A stretch of 64,000 nucleotides of DNA from JAPUME01 sp027294185. Lineage in GTDB: Bacteria > Acidobacteriota > Terriglobia > UBA7540 > JAPUME01. Both the position numbers and the translations under genes were made by a program. The number at the start of each line of letters is the position of its first letter. Position 1 is the first letter of the stretch. The stretch covers positions 1,302,001-1,366,000 of the forward strand of contig CAUVWZ020000002.1 in NCBI GenBank assembly GCA_963555835.3. Direction: 5' to 3'. A model generated the notes under the pieces. The model was not told the origin of the DNA. It saw only the letters and a list, made by a program, of their open reading frames with translations, and ran no database searches. Below are positions 44,323 through 52,799 of this stretch, in pieces.

Positions 44323-44757
44323 TTGGTCAAAGGAAGCGATCTCGAAGCCGGAGTACTTAAGGTAATTAAAGTGCAAAAGACCGAAGAAGAGTGGAGAAAA
44401 CTGCTCACACCAGAGCAGTTTGAAGTCTGTAGAGAAAAAGGCACGGAAGGACCGTTCTCAGGAGAATACCACGACTGCAAAGAGGCCGGAGTTTATGAGT
44501 GCGTCTGTTGTGGTGCCGATTTGTTTAGCTCAGAGAAAAAGTTCGATTCGGGCACGGGTTGGCCAAGCTTTCAGGCGCCTCTATCATCGGACAACATAAA
44601 AACCGACTTGGATGACAAAATGTTCATGCAAAGAATTGAGGTTCTCTGCGGCGCCTGTGATGCTCACCTCGGACATGTGTTCGACGACGGTCCGGCACCG
44701 AGTCACAAGCGCTATTGTATCAATTCTGTTGCACTCAAGCTCGTTAGGAAGGAATGA
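44323..44757 (+). CDS. msrB: Peptide methionine (R)-S-oxide reductase MsrB
   Basis: About 144 residues. Zinc-type MsrB with CxxC pairs CVCCGAD (about 64-70) and CGACDAH (about 109-115), SGTGWPSF (substrate tryptophan), and the catalytic Cys in RYCINS. It reduces methionine-R-sulfoxide. The start is TTG at 44323; the GTG at 44371 is an alternative. It pairs with msrA 520 bases downstream. Confidence 0.93.
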   Translation: MVKGSDLEAGVLKVIKVQKTEEEWRKLLTPEQFEVCREKGTEGPFSGEYHDCKEAGVYECVCCGADLFSSEKKFDSGTGWPSFQAPLSSDNIKTDLDDKMFMQRIEVLCGACDAHLGHVFDDGPAPSHKRYCINSVALKLVRKE

Positions 44758-45277
44758 GTCGGCAAACTTAATTGGACGGTTCTCCTATCAGCTTTCAACT
44801 TTGATTTGACCGAGTTTTCCTACGAGTTCGAATGAGCGAGTCTACACCACTTGAGCGGACCGGCATTTTTGTACCAATCTCAGGGCGAGTTTTCGTCTGT
44901 TTGTAGACCGGTCAGAATGCGGCTAGCCGCAATTTGACTGGCGAATTCGTTCGGCGGGTGTCATGGGAGAATCAGCGGATCACGCTGGAATTCTACTCCG
45001 TATCATGGATGCCCCTCAAGCCCCCCAGCCTTACGAGCAATACTCGAGGGGGATTTTCACAGTTCCGGGAGCCATCGGCAGCGAGATTTGTGGTGCAGGC
45101 GACGCCATTCCCGGTCCGTATCAAACTTCTTTTCATGCGCTGGAATCGTAAGGATGGCTGAAGGCAGTGCGGGGCCCTGCGCCGGTTCGAAAACCAGCTT
45201 GCCCTTTCGATAGTACCTTTGCTATTTTGAATGGGACAGTTTCTTATGTTCTTACTAAATTTCGCAGGATTGGATTG
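44758..45277. other. Region between msrB and msrA with an IS relic
   Basis: 520 bases. 44807-44895 is an IS-end relic (listed). A frame at 44963-45151 gives a 62-residue sequence with VPGAIGSEICGAGDAIPGPYQT, which may be a fragment of an unknown gene. I do not assign it. Confidence 0.4.
44807..44895. mobile_element. Two IS3-type ends back to back (relic)
   Basis: TGACCGAGTTTTCCTACGAG with GAGCGAGTCTACACCAC matches the end sequence at 58862-58905 (TGACCGAGATTTTGTACCAG with GAGAGAGTCTACATCAC) apart from scattered changes. A second end, GACCGGCATTTTTGTACCAA, follows at about 44858. The middle is missing, as in a miniature deletion derivative. Confidence 0.55.
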
Positions 45278-45748
45278 ATGGACAAAGCCACGTTTGGGGC
45301 AGGATGTTTCTGGGGGGTCGAAGCCGCATTTCGCGAACTTCGGGGAGTGAAATCAACCGCGGTGGGCTACTCGGGAGGTACCCTCAAGAATCCAACCTAC
45401 CAGGATGTCTGCACAGGGAGGACAGGACATGCCGAAGTAGTCCAGGTGGAATACGATCCGGCCGAGGTTTCATACGTTGAGCTGCTCGATGTTTTCTGGG
45501 GATGCCACGACGCGACCACCCTCAACCGTCAGGGGCCGGATGTGGGAACTCAGTACCGGTCCGCGATCTTTTTCCATACGCCTGAACAGGATGGCGCAGC
45601 GAGAGCTTCGCAAGAGAAACTACAGGCCGGTGACCGTTACACACGGCCCATCGTGACCGAGATTATGCCCGCATCGGAATTCTACCGCGCAGAGGAATAC
45701 CACCAACAGTATCTTGAAAAGCGTGGCCAGGCTTCCTGCCGTTTGTAG
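45278..45748 (+). CDS. msrA: Peptide methionine (S)-S-oxide reductase MsrA
   Basis: 156 residues beginning MDKATFGAGCFWGVEA with the catalytic GCFWG, then GYSGGTLKNPTYQDVCTGRTGHAEVVQVEYDP and the closing YHQQYLEKR. It reduces methionine-S-sulfoxide, with a C-terminal Cys (near the end, ASCRL) possibly resolving. The ATG at 45278 is used instead of a long 5' extension. Confidence 0.95.
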   Translation: MDKATFGAGCFWGVEAAFRELRGVKSTAVGYSGGTLKNPTYQDVCTGRTGHAEVVQVEYDPAEVSYVELLDVFWGCHDATTLNRQGPDVGTQYRSAIFFHTPEQDGAARASQEKLQAGDRYTRPIVTEIMPASEFYRAEEYHQQYLEKRGQASCRL

Positions 45749-46069
45749 AGAAAAAACCCGACGAAAGAAACGCCTTAACCTCAACCAGAATTTGTCTTCC
45801 CCCAGGCGAGACGGACGGTTCGCCATCTATCGCACAGAACTCGCTAGAGAATTCCCGAGTGAACCGAATCTGCTTACCCTGACGTAGCATTTCCCATCCA
45901 ACCTCAGTAGTCCTTGAGCTCGGTGTGTCGGAAAGGAAAGGAAGTTGAGCCGGCGCCTGATTCCTCGACGGGTTTACTCTGGGAAGTTCATCCTGGGCAG
46001 TGGGTATTGGAAGTGTGGGGCGGAATCGGGACGGTATCAGTTCTGGCCGGCGGGGTAGGCGGGGCGACG
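45749..46069. other. Intergenic region with a kinase/TPR remnant
   Basis: 320 bases downstream of msrA and downstream of the convergent HugZ-like gene. It contains the degraded 3' remnant at 45973-46030. No other gene is supported. Confidence 0.4.
45973..46030 (-). pseudogene. Kinase/TPR protein 3' remnant (copy f, heavily decayed)
   Basis: Minus-strand bases read SAPHFQYPLPRMNFPE then a stop, which aligns with SDPRFQDLLRRMNFPE after several changes. Confidence 0.4.
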
Positions 46070-46867
46070 TCAACCGCGTTCGGTCGCGCCCTGTACCATT
46101 TCAATCAGAACCGTTCTTGTTTCCTGTGTGTTTTTCACTTCACGGGTGAACGGGATACGGGCAGCGTGCACCCGATCCCCCGATTTCAACCGCAAGTGGA
46201 AGCCGAGGCGGTCGACCGATGTCATCGCAGCTTCTTCCACCCCTGCCTCGCCAAAGCTCCTTGCCAGAAGAGCCAGGGAAGCCGCGTGGTCGGCGTTCAT
46301 GTGGCGGATGATTTCAGACGCGCTGTCGGCCAGTGGATCGGCTTCCGATTGGGCGTAATCTTCAGCCGCCACCCAACCCATCACGCCGAAACCACCCACG
46401 TAGTAGACATCGACGACCTCCATTTGGTAGAGAGCGAAGTCGCTGAAGTCCACCCAGTACTTGGCATTTTCGTAGCGACCCAGATAGAGGTCGCGCACCT
46501 GTTTTCTTTCCTCTTCCGAAACTCTTGAAACGTTTCCCACCAGCGTGACTCGTCCGGCGCCCAACGGGTCTCCGTCCGTCTCACTCTGAGTGACCAGCAG
46601 GCTGGCGCGGGAATCCCCCATAATATTCTGAGTGTGCATCGCCATCGTGCTGATGAGAAAGGAAGGCCGACCGCGTTCATCCAACCCATAGGGCATCACC
46701 GAACCGAACGGCCAGCCCGGCCGTTTCTGAGAGAGAGTCGACAGGCTGCCAATGCGACCGAGGTGCACCAGAGTGCGCGCGCGTTCCGCGTAGGAGGGCT
46801 CTGGAACCGTGGATTCGTGGGTTGACTCTCCGCCGTCGGCATGTTGGCGGGATGAGCGATCCGACAT
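46070..46867 (-). CDS. HugZ-like FMN/haem protein with DUF2470 domain
   Basis: 265 residues. The N-terminal pyridoxamine-phosphate-oxidase-type split barrel (GSLSTLSQKRPGWPFGSVMPYGLDERGRPSF, ISTMAMHTQNI, SRASLLVTQ) is followed by a C-terminal DUF2470 domain with IIRHMNADHAASL (about 186-198). Members of this group bind haem or FMN and are linked to haem use (HugZ). The exact reaction is unknown. It is divergent from nothing in particular and lies in the redox-rich zone. Confidence 0.87.
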   Translation of the reverse strand: MSDRSSRQHADGGESTHESTVPEPSYAERARTLVHLGRIGSLSTLSQKRPGWPFGSVMPYGLDERGRPSFLISTMAMHTQNIMGDSRASLLVTQSETDGDPLGAGRVTLVGNVSRVSEEERKQVRDLYLGRYENAKYWVDFSDFALYQMEVVDVYYVGGFGVMGWVAAEDYAQSEADPLADSASEIIRHMNADHAASLALLARSFGEAGVEEAAMTSVDRLGFHLRLKSGDRVHAARIPFTREVKNTQETRTVLIEMVQGATERG

Positions 46868-47010
46868 TCGGCATTCCTCCTGTTATCCGTAATCCAGCCG
46901 GGCGTCTCGGTTGACTCTTTCACCCTGCCGATGATTTTACAATCATCCAATGGAAGCACGCACGGATTATCTTCTTAGGCCCTGCCCGCGGGCAAGTCAA
47001 CACAAAGGGA

Positions 47011-47421
47011 CTACAGTTGAGGATCGGTTACTCTTGCGAGCGGGTTCGGTTCGTCTGGATGGACTCGAATCAGAATGCTTTCGCCTTTCTTGATTCGTCT
47101 CCTAATCCCGAAGGCAATGAAAAGCATCAAGAGCGGGTGCGTCTTCCAGGAGGCACGGTAACCTCGCCAGACAGCATCTTTGTCGGTTACGATTTCTGCA
47201 GTTCCACGAATGGCAGGGCCTTCCTCGCTGCCGATAAAACAGATGACTCGTGGATTGCGGCGTACTCGCTTCACTTTATAGGAAGCGGTTTGAGTTGTGA
47301 ATTCGATGCGGCCGTTATTCACAACAAGCCAAACCGGTACCTTCTTCAGCTCGCCTGACTTCTTGTACGATCCAAACCATTGTTTGTGACTTCTTACAGC
47401 CCGTTCAAGTTCTGATGTCAC
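47011..47421 (-). CDS. PPOX-class flavin/F420-type oxidoreductase
   Basis: 136 residues of the pyridoxamine-phosphate-oxidase-like split barrel: YKKSGELKKVPVWLVVNNGRIEFTTQTASYKVKRVRRNPRVICFI, then IRGTAEIV. The layout matches small F420H2- or FMN-dependent reductases. The cofactor cannot be decided from the sequence. It is separated from the HugZ-like gene by 140 bases on the same strand. Confidence 0.75.
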   Translation of the reverse strand: MTSELERAVRSHKQWFGSYKKSGELKKVPVWLVVNNGRIEFTTQTASYKVKRVRRNPRVICFIGSEEGPAIRGTAEIVTDKDAVWRGYRASWKTHPLLMLFIAFGIRRRIKKGESILIRVHPDEPNPLARVTDPQL

Positions 47422-47590
47422 GTTGGTTCAGGGAGAGCCGCAGAACACGCCGCTCAAGTATTCAAGTGGAAAATGCAATTATACATCAGAAAGGCGAGAG
47501 TTCGGCCCGGCAACTCTGTATGGGGCCCTGTGAAGGGGGGGAGAAGGCAGGGTGAACCTCCGTTGGGGGGTGCGGCGCCTTCCGATTCGT

Positions 47591-47791
47591 TCAGATTTCC
47601 GGGTAAAAATCGAAAAAGGCGGCAATGCTGGTTTTCAATTGACTCTCGATCTCTTCCCGGCTTCCTTCGATCAAGTGCATGCTGACGCGGGCGCCCCGTC
47701 CATTCTTCAACTCGACCTGGGCTGGGTGTACCTCGGCCAGGTCTTCGGCGGGGAACAGACGCATGCCGTAAACAAGTGCCAATTTTGCCAT
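47591..47791 (-). CDS. Small protein of unknown function (66 aa)
   Basis: MAKLALVYGMRLFPAEDLAEVHPAQVEL and SREEIESQLKTSIAAFFDFYPEI reads as a compact protein with good codon use. AGGAAGAGG lies upstream. No family is recognised. Confidence 0.45.
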   Translation of the reverse strand: MAKLALVYGMRLFPAEDLAEVHPAQVELKNGRGARVSMHLIEGSREEIESQLKTSIAAFFDFYPEI

Positions 47792-47989
47792 GGTGTGGGC
47801 CTCTTCCTATTACCTATTAACGGATCGGTAGGGGGTAGAATTCTCTCGGGACAGCGACCCTGACGCTGGTGCTGTGCCTGGCGGTAACGCGATAATGCGC
47901 AATGCTCTTACCTAGCATAAAGGGGATCCTGAATCGATGGGGCTATCCTAAGCTGCACTAGGTGTTAAGTCAACGCGAGCACCCCAAAA

Positions 47990-48103
47990 CAGATGTTTCC
48001 GGGACCACCTGATTCCCAGACTTTCGGGTGTGTAGATTCAGGAAGTAAGGAAGGGCCCTGCAGGAGAGTTTTTGGGCCAGGGTCTCACTCCGGAAAGTTC
48101 ATG
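47990..48103. repeat. 115-base dispersed direct repeat (partner at 39039-39150)
   Basis: The two stretches share ATGTTTC, CCATCTGATTCCCGGACTTT-like blocks, GATTCAGGAAGT and GGAAGGGCC, then TCTCACTCCGGAAAGTTCAT. They include the stop and downstream flank of the kinase/TPR ends. They were probably produced by duplication of one gene 3' end. Confidence 0.65.
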
Positions 48104-48121
48104 CGGCGGCGGCGGGGCAGA
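48085..48121 (-). pseudogene. Kinase/TPR protein 3' remnant (copy c)
   Basis: Minus-strand bases read RRRRMNFPE then stop, a short piece of the same ending. The upstream part is replaced by GC-rich sequence. Confidence 0.5.
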
Positions 48122-48162
48122 AAACGGCCAATAGCCGACACTCAGATGGGACTTGCGAACGG

Positions 48163-48555
48163 TTACCACCATTTTCCAAGGTGTATCGCCATGGTGACAT
48201 AGGTCATTGATTCCTTGGAGTGAATCTCAAGAAAGATTCGTTCGCTCCCGAGACGGAAATCAGCAACGGAAAACTCTGCTCCCATTCCCGGTGCGGCTGT
48301 AAGACGGCCGTTCCCATATCTCTCTGCGTAGAAATTCAGGACTTCACCATAGGACAGGTCGGTTTGAATATCTACGACGTAGCCCCTTCCGTCCTCAAAC
48401 AGGGTCCGCCGTCCGGAGATGACTTTTCCTTCTACGATGGGGATATATGAGGGCAGTCCGGGCGGTAGGGCTTCGCCATAATTCGTGTGGTTTCGGATCA
48501 GGTAGACGAGAGCCGATACCATCAGCAGCGCCGCTATGACCAGGGCTTTCTTCAT
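48163..48555 (-). CDS. Membrane-anchored protein of unknown function (130 aa)
   Basis: The ATG at 48555 has GGAGG eight bases upstream. One N-terminal transmembrane helix (MKKALVIAALLMVSALVYLI) anchors a small outside domain (GYVVDIQTDLSYGEVLNFYAERYGNGRLTAA, then RIFLEIHSKESMTYVTMAIHLGKWW) that looks like an alpha/beta fold. No family is recognised. Confidence 0.6.
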   Translation of the reverse strand: MKKALVIAALLMVSALVYLIRNHTNYGEALPPGLPSYIPIVEGKVISGRRTLFEDGRGYVVDIQTDLSYGEVLNFYAERYGNGRLTAAPGMGAEFSVADFRLGSERIFLEIHSKESMTYVTMAIHLGKWW

Positions 48556-48619
48556 TTGATTTACCTCCAAAATTTCATCACATTGTGTGGAGTTCAAACT
48601 GTCGCAAGTAGGCGCTTGC

Positions 48620-48690
48620 AGACCTCTGGGAAGTTCATGCGGCGCAGGAGGGATTGGAAGCGGGGGTCGGAGCGGAGAAGATCCACTCCA
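48620..48690 (-). pseudogene. Kinase/TPR protein 3' remnant (copy d)
   Basis: Minus-strand bases read DLLRSDPRFQSLLRRMNFPE, the best-preserved copy. The rest of the protein is not present upstream, which is the M24-like gene's end. Confidence 0.65.
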
Positions 48691-48717
48691 ACCCTGACAT
48701 CAAAACGGGACGGATTC

Positions 48718-49965
48718 TTAGGGGCCAGGTCTGCGGTGATTGGACCCTCCTCCGGCCTTCCGACTTAATTGCAACACGCGCCGCAGCCACCACCCCTTGA
48801 GGCGTGTAAATGGTTTCCAGCCCTTGATTGTCAGCGATTCAATGTTCGTCGGCCAATGAGTGAGTGACTCGCAGCCGTTTTTGGTGATAAGTACCGTGTC
48901 GGAATGACGGAAGCCGCCGATTCCCTGCAAGTAGATTCCCGGCTCAATGCTGATTACCATATTTTCAGCCAGAATATCCGGGCTACCCTCCGCGACCCAG
49001 GGGGCCTCGTGATTTCCCAGCCCAAACCCGTGGCCGGTTCGGTGCAGCCGCACCCCTTCACCGCTGTGCCCTTCCTGCTGAAGAAAATCGTTGACGGCAC
49101 AGTCCAGTTCGCTGCAAGAGACGCCAGGGCGTGCCTTGTCAAAGGCGACACGTCGGGCTTGTCTCATCGTCTCGAACACCTTCCTGATCTCCCGGGATGG
49201 CGAAGCGGTGAAGTAGGTCCGCTCACACTCCGCTGCATAGCCGTTGACCCGGGTAAGCACTAAAGCAACATGCGGCCCTTCGTCCAGCCGGTCCCACAAA
49301 TCGGGAGCCGAATGCGGCTCCGCGCTGCGAGGAGCGGGCCAAGTCGCCGCCAGGGCTTTCGTCGTGAAAACGTCCCAGTCATCGACCTTCTGCATGATGC
49401 GCAAGGTCACAGCGCGGGTTTGGGCAAACCCTTCAGCAACGGTGGCGCCGTAGTACGAAGCCGACAGGAGACACTCCACCCCGAAGTCAGCGTAGTGAGC
49501 CGCGCGTCGGATCATCGCGATTTCGGCGTCGGACTTGATCAGGCGCAACCGTTCGACCAGCGCCTCGATGCGATGAGTCGTGCCCTTCAGCTTTTCTGCA
49601 ATCTCCTGAGGAAGCGTGGGCTCGACTCCGATCTCTTTGGCATCGTCGATCAACTCGTGAAGCTTGTCCGGCCATCCACGACCTTGCGGGGCCGGATAAT
49701 CCCAGTAGGTCCGAATGTCCTGCTCACAGATGTTATGGGCCTTCTTCATGTGCTCGTGTTCGAGCTTTGGCACCAGCAGGATTGGAGCCTGTCGGGGACG
49801 AATCAGTAGAAAGAACGGCCGCTCCAGCGGCTCGAACCCGGCACCAGTCAGGTAGTAAATGCTCTCGAGCGCCGAAACGATGAACAGATCCAGGCCGACA
49901 TCCGCCACGCTGGCCTGGAGTGATTCCAGGCGCCTTCGATATTCGTCAGAGGAGATTCGCAACAT
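48718..49965 (-). CDS. M24 pita-bread family protein with altered metal site
   Basis: 415 residues with a creatinase N-domain and pita-bread C-domain. In the standard motif LIDLGARYKGYCSD the first Asp and second Asp bind metal. Here the same place reads LVLTRVNGYAAE, so D becomes L and the second D becomes E. The last Glu (RIED) is Ser in FRHSDTVLI. His (TGHGFG, NHEAP) and the IEPGIYL Glu remain. It may be a metal-free enzyme such as a creatinase or amidinohydrolase type. A charged tail (LKGWWLRRVLQLSRKAG) closes it. Confidence 0.85.
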   Translation of the reverse strand: MLRISSDEYRRRLESLQASVADVGLDLFIVSALESIYYLTGAGFEPLERPFFLLIRPRQAPILLVPKLEHEHMKKAHNICEQDIRTYWDYPAPQGRGWPDKLHELIDDAKEIGVEPTLPQEIAEKLKGTTHRIEALVERLRLIKSDAEIAMIRRAAHYADFGVECLLSASYYGATVAEGFAQTRAVTLRIMQKVDDWDVFTTKALAATWPAPRSAEPHSAPDLWDRLDEGPHVALVLTRVNGYAAECERTYFTASPSREIRKVFETMRQARRVAFDKARPGVSCSELDCAVNDFLQQEGHSGEGVRLHRTGHGFGLGNHEAPWVAEGSPDILAENMVISIEPGIYLQGIGGFRHSDTVLITKNGCESLTHWPTNIESLTIKGWKPFTRLKGWWLRRVLQLSRKAGGGSNHRRPGP

Positions 49966-50122
49966 TTGATTATCCTTCCACCGGATACGCCCAGTGGAAC
50001 ACCATGGTATGTAGTTGATCAGGATCGAGATACCCAGAAGAATTCACCCCTCGAACATGCTAATGACAAAGCGAAGCATAGTCTTGCTCCTATTCGGTTC
50101 AATCCAAGCACATTGATCTTAC

Positions 50123-51637
50123 TTAGCCGCCAATATTATCGATCAACCGGGTGTAGAAGCGAACGACATCGGCAAAGCCTTCGACACTAATGCGCTCGTT
50201 TGTACCGTGAGGGCGTTTCAGATCCTCTGGACTGAGAACAAACGGGCCAAAACGGTAGATGCCCTCCGCCAACTGGCCAAAGTGGCGGGAGTCAGTCGCG
50301 GCAATCACCAGATAGGGTGTGACCACAGCTTCGGGGAACACCTCACGCACGGTCCGCTCGATAGTCCTGTAGCCCTCGGTGTCGGTTCCCGAGATAGGGG
50401 AAGGGTCGCTCACCAGAGTAGAGTCGGAATGGATTTTCACCGTGACATTCGGATCATCCTTGAACAGCTCGCGGACGTGCTCCAAGACGCTTTGAATAGT
50501 GTCTCGAGGATGAACGCGGACATTTACAAGTGCTCTTGTTTTAATAGGCAGGACGTTTTCCTTGCTGCTACCTTGCAGCATGGTCGGTGCAACAGTGGTC
50601 CTGAACAATGCATTGATCCCCTTGCTTGCGTCAGCGTTAGACCGATACCACCGGGACAGGGCGGGGGCAATCAAGGGCCCGAAGAGCCATCGGTTTGCTA
50701 ACGCGGCCCGAGCCGTAAAAGGCAATTCAGGTCCCAGCGTGTCCAGCATTTGACTCACCGGTTCTTCCATGCTCACAGGAAACGGGTTCTTCTGAAGCTT
50801 GGTAATGGCCCGCGCGAGACGGGTCACCGCCGTGTCATAGGGCGGCATGGAGGTATGCCCGGCCTTCCCGCACGCAATGAGTTCCAGCGTAACGTAGCCC
50901 TTCTCGGCGATGCCTACAAGGGCATTAGGGACACCCGTGCCGGGGATTATCCCTTGCGTAATAGCACTCCCTTCATCGATAACCCACTTCAGGCGGACGC
51001 CGCGGCTTTTCAGCAGTTCAGCAATCTTAACCGCTCCGTTCCGGCCACCGATCTCTTCGTCGTGGCCGAAGCTGAGCATGATGGTGCGTCGCGGTTGGTG
51101 ACCCAGGGCAACCTTATGTTCAATCGCCTCCATTATGCCGACCAGAATCCCCTTCATGTCCAGGGTGCCGCGGCCCCAGATGAAGCCATCCGAAACGATG
51201 CCGGCAAAGGGTGGGTAAGTCCAGCGATCCTCAGTTCCCGGCTGCACAGGTACCACATCCATATGCGCCAGAAAGATGACCGGCTCCAGGGAAGGATCAT
51301 TCCCTTCCCAGGAGTAGAGCAGACTGTGCTCGTTAATGGTTTCCCGCTTTAAGACCCGGTGAGCGGTCGGATATGTCTTCTGAAGCCAGCGATGGAAAGC
51401 AAGGAGTTCGTTCGGGTCGTTGTCCTCCGGGTCCTGATGAGAAATCGTCTTGAAGCGGACCGCCTCGGCCCAGTGCGATGCCATTACATCGGCATCAAGC
51501 TCGAGCGGCTCAATCGGAGGAACTTGAACCTGCATCTTCCAGGGATATGTGACCGTTTTCATCGAGACGACGAGGACGAGCACCCCGATGAGCGCCACGA
51601 AACCTATTAATATCTTCTTCATGCTATTCCCTCCCAT
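50123..51637 (-). CDS. M20 family peptidase (carboxypeptidase PM20/CPS type)
   Basis: 504 residues with an N-terminal hydrophobic helix (LIGFVALIGVLVLVVSM), so it is anchored or exported. M20 motifs: FLAHMDVVP (metal His, Asp), GRGTLDMKG (bridging Asp), GHDEEIGG (catalytic Glu), GKAGHTSMPP, and a final His near DSRHFG. It probably releases amino acids from N-acyl or dipeptide substrates. It is in the minus-strand peptidase set. Confidence 0.9.
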   Translation of the reverse strand: MGGNSMKKILIGFVALIGVLVLVVSMKTVTYPWKMQVQVPPIEPLELDADVMASHWAEAVRFKTISHQDPEDNDPNELLAFHRWLQKTYPTAHRVLKRETINEHSLLYSWEGNDPSLEPVIFLAHMDVVPVQPGTEDRWTYPPFAGIVSDGFIWGRGTLDMKGILVGIMEAIEHKVALGHQPRRTIMLSFGHDEEIGGRNGAVKIAELLKSRGVRLKWVIDEGSAITQGIIPGTGVPNALVGIAEKGYVTLELIACGKAGHTSMPPYDTAVTRLARAITKLQKNPFPVSMEEPVSQMLDTLGPELPFTARAALANRWLFGPLIAPALSRWYRSNADASKGINALFRTTVAPTMLQGSSKENVLPIKTRALVNVRVHPRDTIQSVLEHVRELFKDDPNVTVKIHSDSTLVSDPSPISGTDTEGYRTIERTVREVFPEAVVTPYLVIAATDSRHFGQLAEGIYRFGPFVLSPEDLKRPHGTNERISVEGFADVVRFYTRLIDNIGG

Positions 51638-51673
51638 AGCAAGAGCTATTGAGGAGCCACACTCCTGCCCCTT

Positions 51674-52717
51674 CTATTTAGGTTCCTGGGCGAAGGCAAG
51701 CACCGCGCCGTATACACCCTGAACGACCATTGCCATACGCTCATAATCCAAACGATCCGGGGTATCCTTTTCGGTGTGGTAATGCTTGTTCCGAAGGAAG
51801 GAAGTGTCGGTAACCATGACCGCCGTGTAACCCGCTTCCCAATAGTTGAAATGGTCCGACCAATCGATTCCCCGAACAGATGCTGGGGCATTGATCGAAT
51901 AGACCGGGAGAGATGAAGCTGCACGCATCGCTTTCTTGACGCGGCGAACGGCCCATCCCTGGTCGAGTTTTCCGACGACAGAGATAAAGTTGCCACGAGA
52001 CGGATAGAAAAGTTTAAGCAGCGAGAAAGGATAGTCCTGACTACTTTCAGCATCGTCGAAGAAACCGATCATCTCCAGAGAAAACATGATGCGAACGGGG
52101 ATACCTTGCCTCTTGAGTGAGTCAGCATGAACGGCGCTTCCGCCATAATGAGTCCGGAAAACCCCCCGTTCTCCGGGCCCAAGCGGTTCTTCCAAGGTGA
52201 ACGCAACAAGTTCAACACGCATGGGCAAAGATGTATTCCCGAGCAAGTAGGCCAGCTCGATGAGGCCCGCCACTCCGCTTGCGTTGTCGTCGGCCCCAGG
52301 GAATTCACCATATGCGTCATAGTGCGCACCCACGACGATACGTTCCTCGGTGTCCGGGCCAAATAGAGCAATCACATTGCGGTATGTCTCTCCCTTCATC
52401 TCATAGGACTGGTAGGACACCTCACCCTTCGCTTTCTCAAGTTCCTTCCTGATGAAGTCTGAAGCTCGGTCTAATTTTTCCGTGTGGATATGGTTTCGTG
52501 GAAACAACGGATCAGATATGAAGCGCACATGTGCCTTGAGTCGGGCCGGGTCTACGGTGGGCGTGCTGATCCTTTCCCTCTTCGAGAGTATGGGTTGAGT
52601 TACGACGGCCCAAGCCACACTCAACAGCATGAAAATAGCGGCGGCCGGTAACGCGAGTGCTCCAAGAATTCTTCTGGACCATCGGATTCTTTCCTGGGAG
52701 GAGGAAGGTCTTCTCAT
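51674..52717 (-). CDS. M28 family aminopeptidase
   Basis: 347 residues. An N-terminal transmembrane or signal segment (ILGALALPAAAIFMLLSVAWAV) is followed by a zinc-peptidase domain. The ligands are His/Asp in GAHYDAYG, Asp in GADDNASGV, Glu-Glu in FTLEEP, Asp near SLEMIGFFDDA, and His in YHTEKDTPDRL. It removes N-terminal residues outside the cytoplasm. It lies 36 bases before the M20 gene, so the two are probably co-transcribed. Confidence 0.9.
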   Translation of the reverse strand: MRRPSSSQERIRWSRRILGALALPAAAIFMLLSVAWAVVTQPILSKRERISTPTVDPARLKAHVRFISDPLFPRNHIHTEKLDRASDFIRKELEKAKGEVSYQSYEMKGETYRNVIALFGPDTEERIVVGAHYDAYGEFPGADDNASGVAGLIELAYLLGNTSLPMRVELVAFTLEEPLGPGERGVFRTHYGGSAVHADSLKRQGIPVRIMFSLEMIGFFDDAESSQDYPFSLLKLFYPSRGNFISVVGKLDQGWAVRRVKKAMRAASSLPVYSINAPASVRGIDWSDHFNYWEAGYTAVMVTDTSFLRNKHYHTEKDTPDRLDYERMAMVVQGVYGAVLAFAQEPK

Positions 52718-52799
52718 TGGGGATTTCCGTGGGAAAGGGTTAAGCTGGACGTAAAGGAAAGTGGTAACCGAGCGATTGCCTGAATCCAGGACCTGCCCA

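Larger units (their letters stand above)
47792..48162. other. Intergenic region with remnant repeats
   Basis: About 370 bases. It includes one copy of the 115-base repeat shared with 39039-39150 and the kinase/TPR remnant at 48085-48121. No other gene. Confidence 0.45.

Noticed and set aside
44963..45151. 62-codon frame between msrB and msrA
   Set aside because: Protein-like in part but without a ribosome site or a family; kept as a note in the gap entry.
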